Source of the DNA: Mycobacterium gastri
GTDB taxonomy: Bacteria; Actinomycetota; Actinomycetes; Mycobacteriales; Mycobacteriaceae
Assembly (NCBI RefSeq): GCF_002102175.1
Contig: NZ_LQOX01000147.1
Coordinates: forward strand, 1-64,000
DNA: 64,000 nt
Reading direction: 5' to 3'
In this document: positions 15,994-24,807 of the stretch, in pieces
How positions within the stretch are numbered: the stretch's first letter is position 1
Layout of the letters: every line of letters starts with the position of its first letter
Made by a program: the position numbers and the translations under genes
Notes under the pieces: model-generated
Seen by the model: only the letters and a program-made list of their open reading frames with translations
Told to the model about the DNA's origin: nothing
Databases searched by the model: none

Positions 15994-17133
15994 ATGGATT
16001 TCGGGGCGCTCCCACCGGAGATCAACTCCGCCAGAATGTATGCGGGTCCCGGCTCGGGGCCGATGCTGGCGGCCGCGGCCGGCTGGGATGAGCTGGCCGT
16101 CGAATTGAGTTCGGCGGCAGCATCTTACGAGGCGGTGATCTCGCGGTTGGTCGCCTTGTCCTGGCATGGTCCGGCGGCGACATGGATGGCGGGCGCAGCC
16201 GCGCCCTATGTGGCGTGGATGAACACCGCCGCTGCTCAGGCCGAGCAGGCAGCCGGCCAGGCCCGGGCCGCCGCGGCGGCCCATGCCGCGGCATTCGCGG
16301 CGACGGTGCCGCCGCCGGTGATTGCGGCCAACCGCAGCCTGTTGATGACGCTGATCGCCACCAACATCTTCGGGCAGAACACTCCGGCGATCGCGGCTAC
16401 CGAGGCCCACTATGCGGAGATGTGGGCCCAGGATGCGGCGGCGATGTATGGCTACGCGGGCTCATCTGCGGCGGCGTCGATGTTGACGCCGTTCACCTCG
16501 CCGCAGCAGGTCGCCAACCCGGCCGGACTCGCCGCGCAAGGTGCGGTTGTGGCCCAGGTGAGCGGCAATTCGATCGTGACGAACACGCAGGCCGCACTGA
16601 CCCAGGTGACCTCAATGCTGCCTTCGGCGTTGCAGGGCCTTGCCTCGCCGCTATCGTCACCGTCCTCGGCGCTGAGCTCGCTGAGTCCGATGCTGTCGGT
16701 GATGAGTTCGACCGCGTGGATAGCCAGCGCCGGACTGTCGACCGGAGAGAAGCTGAAGGGCCTGCTCCCGTCGGCCACCGCCGCATTGGCACCGGCAATT
16801 GCCGACGGGTTGGGTTCGGGCCTGCTCAGATCAGCCTCGGCCGGTTTGGTTGGCGGTAACGCTTCGGTGCTGTCGGCGGGTATGGGGCAGGCAGGCTTAG
16901 TCGGGTCGTTGTCGGTGCCACAGGCCTGGACCGCCGCTGCCCCGGCCCGAGCCGCCGCAGCCCTGGCGGGCACTGGCCTCGGTGCTGCTCCGGCCGCCGA
17001 CGCGAGCGGACTGGGCGGCATGCTAGGGGGGTTGCCGTTGGCGGGTACGCCCGCTCGGGGCATAGCCGGTGTCGTACCTGACGCTCGATTCCTGGAACGG
17101 CCGCCCATGGTGCCTCGCTGGTCCATCGGATAA
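15994..17133 (+). CDS. PPE family protein, PPE-SVP subfamily
   Basis: A 379-residue PPE protein. It starts MDFGALPPEINSARMYAG and has the WHGPAA motif and the ATNIFGQNTPAIAATE tip region in the PPE domain (about 1-175). A middle region rich in Ser/Leu/Ala follows, with the SVP signature GSLSVPQAW near residue 305 that defines the PPE-SVP group. The frame is open upstream of 15994 into the PE gene, but the ATG at 15994 gives the canonical PPE start. Together with the PE gene it forms a PE/PPE operon, probably a secreted heterodimer displayed at the outer surface. Confidence 0.92.
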   Translation: MDFGALPPEINSARMYAGPGSGPMLAAAAGWDELAVELSSAAASYEAVISRLVALSWHGPAATWMAGAAAPYVAWMNTAAAQAEQAAGQARAAAAAHAAAFAATVPPPVIAANRSLLMTLIATNIFGQNTPAIAATEAHYAEMWAQDAAAMYGYAGSSAAASMLTPFTSPQQVANPAGLAAQGAVVAQVSGNSIVTNTQAALTQVTSMLPSALQGLASPLSSPSSALSSLSPMLSVMSSTAWIASAGLSTGEKLKGLLPSATAALAPAIADGLGSGLLRSASAGLVGGNASVLSAGMGQAGLVGSLSVPQAWTAAAPARAAAALAGTGLGAAPAADASGLGGMLGGLPLAGTPARGIAGVVPDARFLERPPMVPRWSIG

Positions 17134-17202
17134 CGGGAGACCCAGGCATCGAGGTGGTCCTGATCCCGGCGGAATGGCGCCACGCGGGTCCGGCGGTGGC
17201 CC

Positions 17203-17535
17203 ATGTTCTTGCCGCCGCTCGCAGTTGCGGCGGTTCGTTTTAGCAGGGCTGTCAGCGACATTGTCGACGCATGCAGCTTGGTATTGCACACCCCGACGCT
17301 GCACGGCCGCGCGATCAACTTCGCCAGCGGCACCGACACGCGGGTGAAGGACATCGTCCAATACATCGTCGAATACATCGAGGACAAATTGGGCGCCACG
17401 ATCGAACACCGCGCGGCTCGTCCCGGGGAAGTTCAACGGTTTCCCGCTGACATCTCACTAGCCAGGTGTATCGGATTCGGGATCAGCCGCAATACGCCTA
17501 CGAGCAGGACGGATTCGAGGGCATGTCGATCTAGC
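17203..17535 (+). pseudogene. C-terminal remnant of an NAD-dependent sugar epimerase/dehydratase
   Basis: The frame from about 17251 to 17481 encodes VSDIVDACSLVLHTP, HGRAINFASGTDTRVKDIV and ARPGEVQRFPADISLAR, the C-terminal substrate domain of short-chain sugar epimerases/dehydratases (RmlB/GalE-like). The Rossmann half, with its GxxGxxG motif and catalytic YxxxK, is absent, and the frame degenerates after about 17481. In Mtb a gene of this class (Rv3784) lies upstream of the dprE1 region, so this may be what is left of its orthologue (inference). Confidence 0.65.
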
Positions 17536-17608
17536 TCAAGCCCGTCGCGATTCGGCGACTATTCGTTCAAGGGCCTCGACGGCGGTCACGACATGTCATG
17601 ATGCGGCG

Positions 17609-19678
17609 GTGAGCTCCTCGCTGCGGGCCCGGACTTCGACCCGGCCCGGGCAACCGGCGCCCGAGCGGGCAACTGGGCGCGGCGCCCGGGCGGTCATCGC
17701 CCGGTTGCTGCTGGGCAGCTCGGCGATACTGTTCATCGAGCTCGTCCTGATCCGCTGGCTGGGGTCAAACGTGCTGCACCTGTCGTACTTCACCAACTTT
17801 GTGTTGCTCGGCTCGTTCCTGGGCATCGGCATCGGCTTCTTGATTTCCCGGAAATCCTGGTCGATCCTGCCGCTGTCCAGCGTGCTGCTGATGCTGCTGG
17901 TGCTCGCCGTGCATCTGTTTCCGATCAGATTGAACCGCGGCGGCAGCGACATCATCTACTTCACGTCGGTCAGCCCCAGCGGCCTGCCGGCCTGGATCGT
18001 GCTGCCGGCGGTCTTCGTTGTCGTGGCAGCATTGATGGCCGGACCGGGCGAGGTGGTCGGCCGCTGCTTCGGGCAACTCGATGCGCTCACCTGCTACCGC
18101 TGGGACCTGATCGGTTCGCTGCTCGGCATCGGCATGTTCACGCTGCTGTCCTTCCTGCGGGCGCCGTCGGTGGTGTGGGGGACGGTCGCCGCCGTCATCC
18201 TGGTGGCGCTGAATCAGCGCGGATTCAAAGTGGTGACCGCGATCTCGGGCGCCGGGCTGATCCTGGTCCTGCTCGCAGAGTCGATCACGGCCGGCGTCTC
18301 TTGGTCGCCTTATTACAAGGTGCAGACCTGGGGACATAGGTCGTGGGACGGCGCGACGCTGGTGGTGATCTCGGTCAACGGCATCCCGCACCAGGTGATG
18401 GCGCCGGCGGACTGGATTCTCACCCAGTCCGCTCCGGCCTACCAGCAATACCGCTTGCCCTACGAGCGGACGAACACGCTGCGCCTGGATAACGTGCTCG
18501 TCGTCGGGGCGGGGTCGGGGTCCGATGTCGCCATTGCATTGTCCAAGGGCGCTAAGCACGTTGACGCGGTGGACATCGACCCGCGGCTCGTGCAGATCGG
18601 CGTCAGGCGCAACCCCGACCAGCCTTACTCGGACCCGCGCGTCACCGTGCACATCAACGACGGCCGGGCCTTCCTGCAATCGACCGACGCCACCTACGAC
18701 CTGATCCTGTTCGCGCTGCCGGACTCGCTGGCTCTGGTCAACGGCGCCTCGCAGATTCGCCTGGAATCGTTCCTGTTCACCGACCGCGCGCTACGGACGG
18801 CCTACGAGCACCTCAAGCCGAGCGGTGTCTTCGCGATGTACAACGCCTATCGCCAGCCCTGGCTCATCGACCGGCTGGCCGAGACGGCGGCCGCCGCCTT
18901 CGGACATCGGCCGTGTGTCGACCGGACGGCCAATCATCGTGCAGTGATCACCGTCGCGGTCGATCCGGCCAATCAGAAGTGCGCCGCGCCGTACGCACCG
19001 CTTAGCGCGGTCGTCGCGCCCGCCACCGACGACAGCCCGTTCCTCTACTACAAGGGCGGCGCGATCCCGGCGATGTATGTGTGGGCACTGGCCGGAATCA
19101 TGCTGATCACGCTGCTTGCGGTTCGGCTGCTGGGCGGCTCGTTTCGATCGATGCGGTCCTACTTCGACCTCTTCTTCATGGGCGCCGCGTTCCTGCTACT
19201 GGAGACCAAGAACATCGCCACCTTCGCGCTGCTGTTCGGCACCACCTGGCTGGTGAACGCGCTGGTCTTCGCCTGCGTGCTGGTGATCGTCCTGGCGGCC
19301 GTCGAGACCACCCGGAAATTCCGCACTCCACCGCTTCCCGTGGTGTGGGGGGCCATCGTCGCGTCCCTGGCTATCGCGTATGTTGTCGACCCAGCCTGGT
19401 TGCTGAGTTGGCAGTTCTGGCCACGACTGCTCGTGGCCTGCGTGGTCGGGTTCCTGCCGATTTACCTGGCCAACATCGCCTTTGCCAAGCGCTTCGCCGC
19501 CACCGAGCACGCACAGTCCGCATTCGCCATCAACCTGCTCGGTTCCATTCTGGGGGGCTGCCTCGAATATGGCGCCCTGGTGACCGGCTACCGCAATCTG
19601 CTGATCGTCGTCGGGGTGCTCTACCTGCTGGCGTTCGTGCTGACCCCGAAGCGGGACGGGGCGCTGGTCACCGTCTGA
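17609..19678 (+). CDS. Membrane-embedded spermidine-synthase-like protein
   Basis: A 689-residue protein. The N-terminal membrane region (about 30-225) has about seven helices. A spermidine-synthase/SAM-methyltransferase-like domain follows, with the nucleotide-binding GAGSGSD loop (about residues 300-306), a DIDPRLV acidic motif after strand 2 and NDGRAFL. A second membrane region of about seven helices (about 490-685) ends the chain. Bacterial membrane proteins of this plan are often annotated as polyamine aminopropyltransferases, but the true reaction is unknown. GTG start at 17609 because no in-frame ATG lies upstream. It stands where Mtb has Rv3786c/Rv3787c relative to the Rv3788 orthologue. 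Confidence 0.75.
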   Translation: MSSSLRARTSTRPGQPAPERATGRGARAVIARLLLGSSAILFIELVLIRWLGSNVLHLSYFTNFVLLGSFLGIGIGFLISRKSWSILPLSSVLLMLLVLAVHLFPIRLNRGGSDIIYFTSVSPSGLPAWIVLPAVFVVVAALMAGPGEVVGRCFGQLDALTCYRWDLIGSLLGIGMFTLLSFLRAPSVVWGTVAAVILVALNQRGFKVVTAISGAGLILVLLAESITAGVSWSPYYKVQTWGHRSWDGATLVVISVNGIPHQVMAPADWILTQSAPAYQQYRLPYERTNTLRLDNVLVVGAGSGSDVAIALSKGAKHVDAVDIDPRLVQIGVRRNPDQPYSDPRVTVHINDGRAFLQSTDATYDLILFALPDSLALVNGASQIRLESFLFTDRALRTAYEHLKPSGVFAMYNAYRQPWLIDRLAETAAAAFGHRPCVDRTANHRAVITVAVDPANQKCAAPYAPLSAVVAPATDDSPFLYYKGGAIPAMYVWALAGIMLITLLAVRLLGGSFRSMRSYFDLFFMGAAFLLLETKNIATFALLFGTTWLVNALVFACVLVIVLAAVETTRKFRTPPLPVVWGAIVASLAIAYVVDPAWLLSWQFWPRLLVACVVGFLPIYLANIAFAKRFAATEHAQSAFAINLLGSILGGCLEYGALVTGYRNLLIVVGVLYLLAFVLTPKRDGALVTV

Positions 19679-19865
19679 CCCCCGACCGGCCGCACCCGCG
19701 TTGAGATGCATTGCGCCAGAAACGATGCCGACGCCGGTGGTGGCGGCAAGGTACCGCACGACGGGGTGTCTCCGGTGATCCCCGGGTCACCCCGCGCCTG
19801 GAAGGGCGGCCGGCCGGCGACGTGCCGGATGTGGTGTCCGGCGCGACCAGCTGATGCGGCGCAGT

Positions 19866-19887
19866 GACCTATCAGCGACCTATCAGC
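19866..19887. repeat. 11-bp perfect tandem duplication
   Basis: GACCTATCAGC is present twice head to tail in the 317-bp gap (19679-19995) before the small OB-fold gene. The rest of that gap holds nothing recognised; it should contain the promoter of the flotillin operon. Confidence 0.6.
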
Positions 19888-19995
19888 GACGAACCTGGGA
19901 CGTACCTGGGCCGAGCTTTCGTCACCCGCCAACCGCGGGGCTGACTACGGCGGCAAAACTCGACGCCGTGGCCCTTGAAGGAGCAGGATGCCTTC

Positions 19996-20229
19996 GTGAG
20001 CGACGCCTCGGTGATCGGTTGCGTTGGGACGTTGATCGTGGCAACCAGGGGTGCAGACGGTCCCGGCGAGGTCATACTTTCGGTGCGGGGCACCAGGGAG
20101 GCATTCCTGGCCCGCTCCGACGAACCGTTGCCGAAGGGCACCAACGTGTTGGTGGTTGGGGTTCGGGGTGCGAGAACGGTCATCGTCGAGCCCTGGACCG
20201 AAATGATCCCAACCGGACTTTTCTCGTAG
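19996..20229 (+). CDS. Small OB-fold (NfeD C-terminal-like) partner of flotillin
   Basis: A 77-residue all-beta protein whose pattern (CVGTLIVATRGADGPGEVILSVRG, then KGTNVLVVGVRGARTVIVEP) matches the soluble OB-fold domain of NfeD proteins. NfeD proteins are classically encoded next to SPFH/flotillin genes, as here with a gap of 28 bp. Unlike full NfeD1b proteins it has no membrane anchor. The GTG at 19996 is preferred because AAGGAG lies 12 nt upstream; a TTG at 19975 would place the ribosome site inside the gene. Probably binds or stabilises the flotillin (inference from family). Confidence 0.65.
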   Translation: MSDASVIGCVGTLIVATRGADGPGEVILSVRGTREAFLARSDEPLPKGTNVLVVGVRGARTVIVEPWTEMIPTGLFS

Positions 20230-20257
20230 AAACCGCGAAAGTGTAAGGAGTCCAACG

Positions 20258-21394
20258 ATGCTCGGTTACAAGGTGCCCGCTCCCGACGAGGCGATGCTGA
20301 TCTCCGGGGGTAAGGCCAAGGGCAACGTCCCCTTCCGGGTCGTCACCGGCCACGGCGCCTTCGTCGTCCCCTTCTTCCGGAAGGCCGCCTTCTTGACGTT
20401 GGCCATGTGCGAAGCCGAGGTTGCCGAGAAGTGCGTAACCCAGCAAGGAATCACGCTCAACGTCCGGGCCGTGATCGCGTTCAAGGTCGGCAACGACGCC
20501 GAGAGCATCATCGCTGCCGCACAGCGATTCCTGTCCGAGCAAGACCAGATGTCGGTGCTCACCGGCCGCATTTTCGCCGGTCACCTGCGCTCGATCATCG
20601 GCTCGATGACCGTCGAGGAGATCATCCGCGAGCGCCAGAAGCTGGCCACCGAGGTACTCGACGGCTCCAAGGAAGAGATGGCCCGGATCGGCCTGACCGT
20701 CGACGCGCTGCAAATACAGTCCATCGACGACGACGGACTTGGCTACATCGACGCGATGTCGGCGCCACATAACGCCGCGATCCAGCAGCAGGCCCAGATC
20801 GCCCAGGCGCGGGCCAACCAGGCCGCGGCCGAAGCCGAGCAGGAGTCGCAGCGCAAGCAGGCCGAGTTCGCCCGGCAAACCGCCATCGTCAAGGCGCAAT
20901 ACAAGGCCGAGATCGACAAGGCGCAAGCAGAGGCCGCGCAGGCCGGTCCGCTCGCCGAAGCCCAGGCCCAGCGAGAGGTGCTGCAAATGCGCACCGAATT
21001 GGCCGAGCGGGCCGCCGAGCTACGACAGCAGGAACTGGTCGCCGAGGTGGTCCGGCCGGCCGAGGCCGAAGCCGAACGGGTACGGATTCTGGCCGGCGCC
21101 GACGCGGAGAAAATGAAGATCCAGGCCGAAGCGGCGGCTTCGCACAATCGGGTGGCGCTGGACCGGATGCTCATCGACCAGCTGCCGGTGATCGTCGAGA
21201 AAGCCGCCCGTGGCCTGGCCGGGGCGAATCTGACCGTGCTGAACGGCGCCGAAGGGCTCAGCCAGGTGGCTGCCGGGCTGGTGTCGCAAGGTGTGGCCAT
21301 CTTCGACGCGCTGCGCGGCGGAGCACTCGACTACGACGAGGACTCCGACAACGTGGTGTCGCCGCTCACCGGCGGCGCCAAAGAGGGTGCGTAA
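20258..21394 (+). CDS. Flotillin-like SPFH domain protein
   Basis: A 378-residue protein. The SPFH/band-7 domain (about 20-180) starts from MLGYKVPAPDEAMLISGG without a transmembrane helix, as in eukaryotic flotillins. A long Ala/Glu/Gln-rich coiled-coil (about 180-310, with AEAE heptads) and a short C-terminal region with the flotillin-typical LTVLNGAEG follow. Flotillins form oligomeric membrane microdomain scaffolds. A ribosome site (GTAAGGAG) precedes the ATG. It forms an operon with the OB-fold gene upstream. Its position just before the cell-wall arabinan genes is notable but no functional link is known. Confidence 0.88.
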   Translation: MLGYKVPAPDEAMLISGGKAKGNVPFRVVTGHGAFVVPFFRKAAFLTLAMCEAEVAEKCVTQQGITLNVRAVIAFKVGNDAESIIAAAQRFLSEQDQMSVLTGRIFAGHLRSIIGSMTVEEIIRERQKLATEVLDGSKEEMARIGLTVDALQIQSIDDDGLGYIDAMSAPHNAAIQQQAQIAQARANQAAAEAEQESQRKQAEFARQTAIVKAQYKAEIDKAQAEAAQAGPLAEAQAQREVLQMRTELAERAAELRQQELVAEVVRPAEAEAERVRILAGADAEKMKIQAEAAASHNRVALDRMLIDQLPVIVEKAARGLAGANLTVLNGAEGLSQVAAGLVSQGVAIFDALRGGALDYDEDSDNVVSPLTGGAKEGA

Positions 21395-21583
21395 CGACGT
21401 GACCGGCACGCCGATCCGGGCGACTGGGCCGCCCGACGGTTAACGGCGCGACTAACCGGCTATATCCGCTTGGCGAATATCAGTGACGGCCGGCCGTTGG
21501 TGGTGTAACACTGAAGCGCCGCGATTCCGATGAGCAATCGGTACCGGCACCTACCGGCAACCTGGGGCGAAAGGTCTGCGGAC

Positions 21584-22069
21584 GTGAGCGAGGAAGTCCA
21601 ATCAACGGGGCTGGCGGAAGCGGCACGCGATCACCTCGCCGCCGAGCTGGCCAGGCTGCGGCAACGCCACGACCGCCTTGAGATCGAGGTAAAGAATGAT
21701 CGCGGCATGATCGGCGACCACGGCGACGCCGCCGAGGCAATCCAGCGCGCCGACGAGCTCGCCGTCCTCGCGGACCGGATCAACGACCTGGACCGCCGGC
21801 TGAAGTCCGGGCCGCTGCGCGAGACCGGGTCCGACGCGCTGCCCGGTGGCACCGAGGTGACGTTGCGGTTTCCCGACGGTGAGGTCGTCACGATGCACGT
21901 GATCTCCGTCATCGAAGAGAGCCCCGAAGGCCACGAAGCGGAAACGCTGACCGCCAACAGCCCGCTCGGTCAGGCGCTCGCCGGGCGTCAACCCGGCGAC
22001 ACCGTCACCTACTCCACCCCCCGGGGACCCAGTCAGGTCGAGCTGATCGCAATGAAGTTGCCCACCTGA
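21584..22069 (+). CDS. GreA/GreB-family RNA polymerase secondary-channel factor (Rv3788 orthologue)
   Basis: A 161-residue protein with an N-terminal coiled coil (about 10-85, including RLEIEVKNDRGMIGDHGDAAEA) and a C-terminal FKBP-like Gre domain with LPGGTEVTLRFPDGEVVTMHVIS and the SPLGQALAGRQPGDTVTY motif. The Mtb orthologue Rv3788 inhibits transcription through the polymerase secondary channel instead of stimulating cleavage. The coiled-coil tip here, NDRGMIGDHGD, differs from the DxxE of GreA. The GTG at 21584 is chosen because it gives the same length as I recall for Rv3788 (161); an upstream frame extends to 21530. First gene of the conserved arabinan block. Confidence 0.85.
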   Translation: MSEEVQSTGLAEAARDHLAAELARLRQRHDRLEIEVKNDRGMIGDHGDAAEAIQRADELAVLADRINDLDRRLKSGPLRETGSDALPGGTEVTLRFPDGEVVTMHVISVIEESPEGHEAETLTANSPLGQALAGRQPGDTVTYSTPRGPSQVELIAMKLPT

Positions 22070-22119
22070 TCGGCTGACGCGCGGCATCGGAAGGCACCCG
22101 GTGCGTCGGCCGGCCCGGT

Positions 22120-22125
22120 TAGACT
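22120..22125 (+). promoter_or_regulatory. -10 element before gtrA-family gene
   Basis: TAGACT followed by 8 nt and the ATG at 22134; fits a leaderless mycobacterial promoter (TANNNT). Confidence 0.45.
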
Positions 22126-22133
22126 TCCCCCCG

Positions 22134-22571
22134 ATGATCCCGCCCGAGCCTGATCCCACGCCCACGCGCGAGCACCATCAGCACCTGCATCTGACGACTC
22201 AGATGGTGCGTTTCGTCGTCACCGGCGGTTTCGCGGCGATCGTCGACTTCAGCGTCTACGTTGCGCTCTACAAAGGGGCGGGCCTGCAGGTTGACCTGTC
22301 GAAGTTCATCAGCGTCATCGTCGGCACCATCACCGCCTACCTGATCAACCGCCGATGGACCTTCCAGGCCTCACCGAGCAGCGCGCGGTTCGCCGCGGTC
22401 ATGGGCCTTTACGGGGTTACCTTCGCCGTGCAGGTCGGGCTCAATCATCTCTGCCTGGCGCTGCTGCACTACCGGGGGTGGGCGATACCCGTCGCGTTCG
22501 TGATCGCGCAGGGCACCGCCACGGTGATCAACTTCGTCGTGCAGCGAGCGGTGATCTTCCGCATCCGCTGA
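22134..22571 (+). CDS. GtrA-family membrane protein (Rv3789 orthologue)
   Basis: A 145-residue protein with four transmembrane helices of the GtrA type: GGFAAIVDFSVYVALY, FISVIVGTITAYLINRRWTF, LYGVTFAVQVGLNHLCLALL and VAFVIAQGTATVINFVVQRAVIF. The Mtb orthologue Rv3789 was proposed as a flippase for decaprenylphosphoryl-arabinose, and alternatively as an anchor recruiting AftA; the two views are not settled. It lies directly before dprE1. The ATG at 22134 is preferred because of the leaderless -10 at 22120; starts at 22203/22206 would give the shorter form annotated in Mtb, and a GTG at 22101 is also open. Confidence 0.88.
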   Translation: MIPPEPDPTPTREHHQHLHLTTQMVRFVVTGGFAAIVDFSVYVALYKGAGLQVDLSKFISVIVGTITAYLINRRWTFQASPSSARFAAVMGLYGVTFAVQVGLNHLCLALLHYRGWAIPVAFVIAQGTATVINFVVQRAVIFRIR

Positions 22572-22657
22572 GCGGACCGCGACCTTGGCTCGTTACCTCC
22601 GCTGCCGGACGTCGGCGTCCCGCAACGTCACCGCGGGAGGCGGTACCCTCTTTGACG

Positions 22658-24040
22658 ATGTCGAGCAACGCCAGTTCCACCACTCCCACCCGGCTGACCG
22701 GGTGGGGCCGCACCGCGCCGTCGGTGGCCGACGTGCTGCGCACACCCGATCCGGAGGTGATCGCCAAGGCGGTGGCCCGGGTGGCCGACTCCGGTACCCG
22801 CGGTGTGATCGCCCGCGGCCTGGGCCGCTCCTACGGCGACAACGCGCAAAACGGCGGCGGCCTGGTGATCGACATGAGCGGACTGAACAACATCCACTCC
22901 ATCAGCGCCGACACCAAACTGGCCGACGTCGACGCCGGCGTCAACCTCGACCAGCTGATGAAGGCCGCCCTGCCGTTCGGGCTGTGGGTGCCGGTGCTGC
23001 CCGGCACCCGCCAAGTCACCGTCGGCGGCGCGATCGCCTGCGACATCCACGGCAAGAACCACCACAGCGCGGGCAGCTTCGGCAACCATGTGCGGTCGAT
23101 GGACCTGCTGCTGGCCAACGGCGAGGTCCGGCGGATCGCCCCGGACGGTGACGAGGCCGAATTGTTCTGGGCCACCGTCGGCGGCAACGGGCTGACCGGG
23201 ATCATCCTGCGCGCCACCATCGAGATGACACCCACCGAAACCGCGTACTTCATCGCCGACGGTGACGTCACCGCCACCCTGGACGAAACCATCGCCCTGC
23301 ACAGCGATGGCAGCGAAGCGCGCTACACCTATTCCAGCGCCTGGTTCGACGCGATCAGCGCCCCCCCGAAGCTGGGCCGGGCGGCGGTGTCTCGGGGCTG
23401 TTTGGCCAAGCTCGACCAGCTGCCCGACAAACTGCGGCGCAATCCGCTGAAATTCGATGCGCCCCAACTACTTACGTTTCCCGACGTGTTCCCCAACGGG
23501 CTGGCCAACAAGTACACCTTCGGGCCGATCGGCGAGCTGTGGTACCGCAAGTCCGGAACCTACCGCGGCAAGATCCAGAACCTGACGCAGTTCTACCACC
23601 CGCTGGACATGTTCGGTGAATGGAACCGCGCCTACGGTCCGGCGGGTTTTCTGCAGTACCAGTTCGTGATTCCCACCGAGGCGGTCGACGAGTTCAAGAA
23701 GATCATCCGCGACATCCAGGCCAGCGGCCACTACTCGTTTCTCAACGTGTTCAAGTTGTTCGGCCCCGGCAACCGGGCACCACTGAGCTTTCCCATCCCG
23801 GGCTGGAACATCTGCGTCGACTTTCCGATCAAGGCCGGCCTGAACGAGTTCGTCAGCGAACTCGACCGCCGGGTACTGGAATTCGGCGGCCGGCTCTACA
23901 CCGCCAAGGATTCCCGCACCACCGCCGAAACCTTCCACGCCATGTATCCGCGCATCGACGAATGGATCGCCGTGCGCCGCAAGGTCGACCCGCTGCGGGT
24001 GTTCGCCTCCGACCTGGCCCGACGTTTGGAGCTGCTCTAA
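22658..24040 (+). CDS. dprE1: Decaprenylphosphoryl-beta-D-ribose 2'-oxidase
   Basis: A 460-residue FAD oxidase that, with DprE2, epimerises decaprenylphosphoryl ribose to decaprenylphosphoryl arabinose (DPA), the arabinose donor for arabinogalactan and lipoarabinomannan. The N-terminal FAD-binding (VAO/PCMH) domain has GLGRSYGDNAQN and LPGTRQVTVGGAIACDIHGKNHH; the C-terminal substrate domain has SFPIPGWNICVDFP. The cysteine there is residue 386, equivalent to Mtb Cys387, the covalent target of benzothiazinones; it is conserved. The ATG at 22658 gives the Mtb-like length (461) and lies 8 nt after TACCCT (22644-22649), a likely -10 for a leaderless mRNA. The dprE2 ATG follows the stop codon directly. 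Confidence 0.97.
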   Translation: MSSNASSTTPTRLTGWGRTAPSVADVLRTPDPEVIAKAVARVADSGTRGVIARGLGRSYGDNAQNGGGLVIDMSGLNNIHSISADTKLADVDAGVNLDQLMKAALPFGLWVPVLPGTRQVTVGGAIACDIHGKNHHSAGSFGNHVRSMDLLLANGEVRRIAPDGDEAELFWATVGGNGLTGIILRATIEMTPTETAYFIADGDVTATLDETIALHSDGSEARYTYSSAWFDAISAPPKLGRAAVSRGCLAKLDQLPDKLRRNPLKFDAPQLLTFPDVFPNGLANKYTFGPIGELWYRKSGTYRGKIQNLTQFYHPLDMFGEWNRAYGPAGFLQYQFVIPTEAVDEFKKIIRDIQASGHYSFLNVFKLFGPGNRAPLSFPIPGWNICVDFPIKAGLNEFVSELDRRVLEFGGRLYTAKDSRTTAETFHAMYPRIDEWIAVRRKVDPLRVFASDLARRLELL

Positions 24041-24805
24041 ATGGTGCTTGATGCCGTGGGGAACCCCCAGTCCATCCTGCTGCTGGGCGGCACGTCCGAA
24101 ATCGGGCTGGCCATCTGCGAGCGCTACCTGCGCAACGCCCCGGCCCGCATCGTGCTGGCCTGCCTGCCCGACGACCCGGGCCGCGACGACGCGGTCGCTG
24201 CGATGAAGGCCGCCGGCGCGCGGTCGGTGGAACTCGTCGACTTCGACGCGGTGGACACCGAAAGCCACCCGAAGGTGATCGAGCAGTGCTTTGCCGATGG
24301 TGACATAGACGTGGCCATTGTCGCGTTCGGATTGCTCGGTGATGCCGAAGAGCTGTGGCAGAACCAGCGCAAGGCGGTGCAGATCGCCGAGATCAACTAC
24401 ACCGCGGCGGTTTCGGTGGGCGTGCTGCTGGCCGAGAAGATGCGCGCCCAGGGCTTCGGCCAAATCATCGCGATGAGCACCGTGGCCGGCGAACGGGTGC
24501 GCCGGTCCAACTTCGTCTACGGCTCCACCAAGGCCGGCCTGGACGGCTTCTACCTGGGTTTGTCAGAGGCGTTGCGCGAGTATGGGGTTCGGGTTCTGGT
24601 GATACGGCCGGGCCAGGTCCGTACCCGGATGAGCGCGCATATCAAGGAAGCTCCGCTGACCGTCGACAAGGAGTACGTCGCCAACCTCGCGGTGACCGCG
24701 GCCGCAAAAGGTAAGGAATTGGTTTGGGCGCCAGCAGCATTCCGTTACGTGATGATGGTGTTGCGACACATCCCGAGAAGCATCTTCCGCAAGCTGCCCA
24801 TCTGA
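24041..24805 (+). CDS. dprE2: Decaprenylphosphoryl-2-keto-ribose reductase
   Basis: A 254-residue short-chain dehydrogenase/reductase. The cofactor motif GGTSEIG is at about residues 16-22. The catalytic serine is in AMSTVAGERV (about 146-155) and YGSTK (about 161-165) supplies the Tyr and Lys. It reduces the keto intermediate made by DprE1 with NADH to give decaprenylphosphoryl arabinose. The ATG abuts the dprE1 stop codon with no gap and the aftA start follows 2 nt after its own stop, so the three are translationally linked. Confidence 0.96.
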   Translation: MVLDAVGNPQSILLLGGTSEIGLAICERYLRNAPARIVLACLPDDPGRDDAVAAMKAAGARSVELVDFDAVDTESHPKVIEQCFADGDIDVAIVAFGLLGDAEELWQNQRKAVQIAEINYTAAVSVGVLLAEKMRAQGFGQIIAMSTVAGERVRRSNFVYGSTKAGLDGFYLGLSEALREYGVRVLVIRPGQVRTRMSAHIKEAPLTVDKEYVANLAVTAAAKGKELVWAPAAFRYVMMVLRHIPRSIFRKLPI

Positions 24806-24807
24806 GC

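Noticed and set aside
17609..19678. Reading the spermidine-synthase-like protein as a true polyamine synthase
   Set aside because: The double membrane regions are unlike soluble SpeE, so substrate and reaction cannot be claimed.
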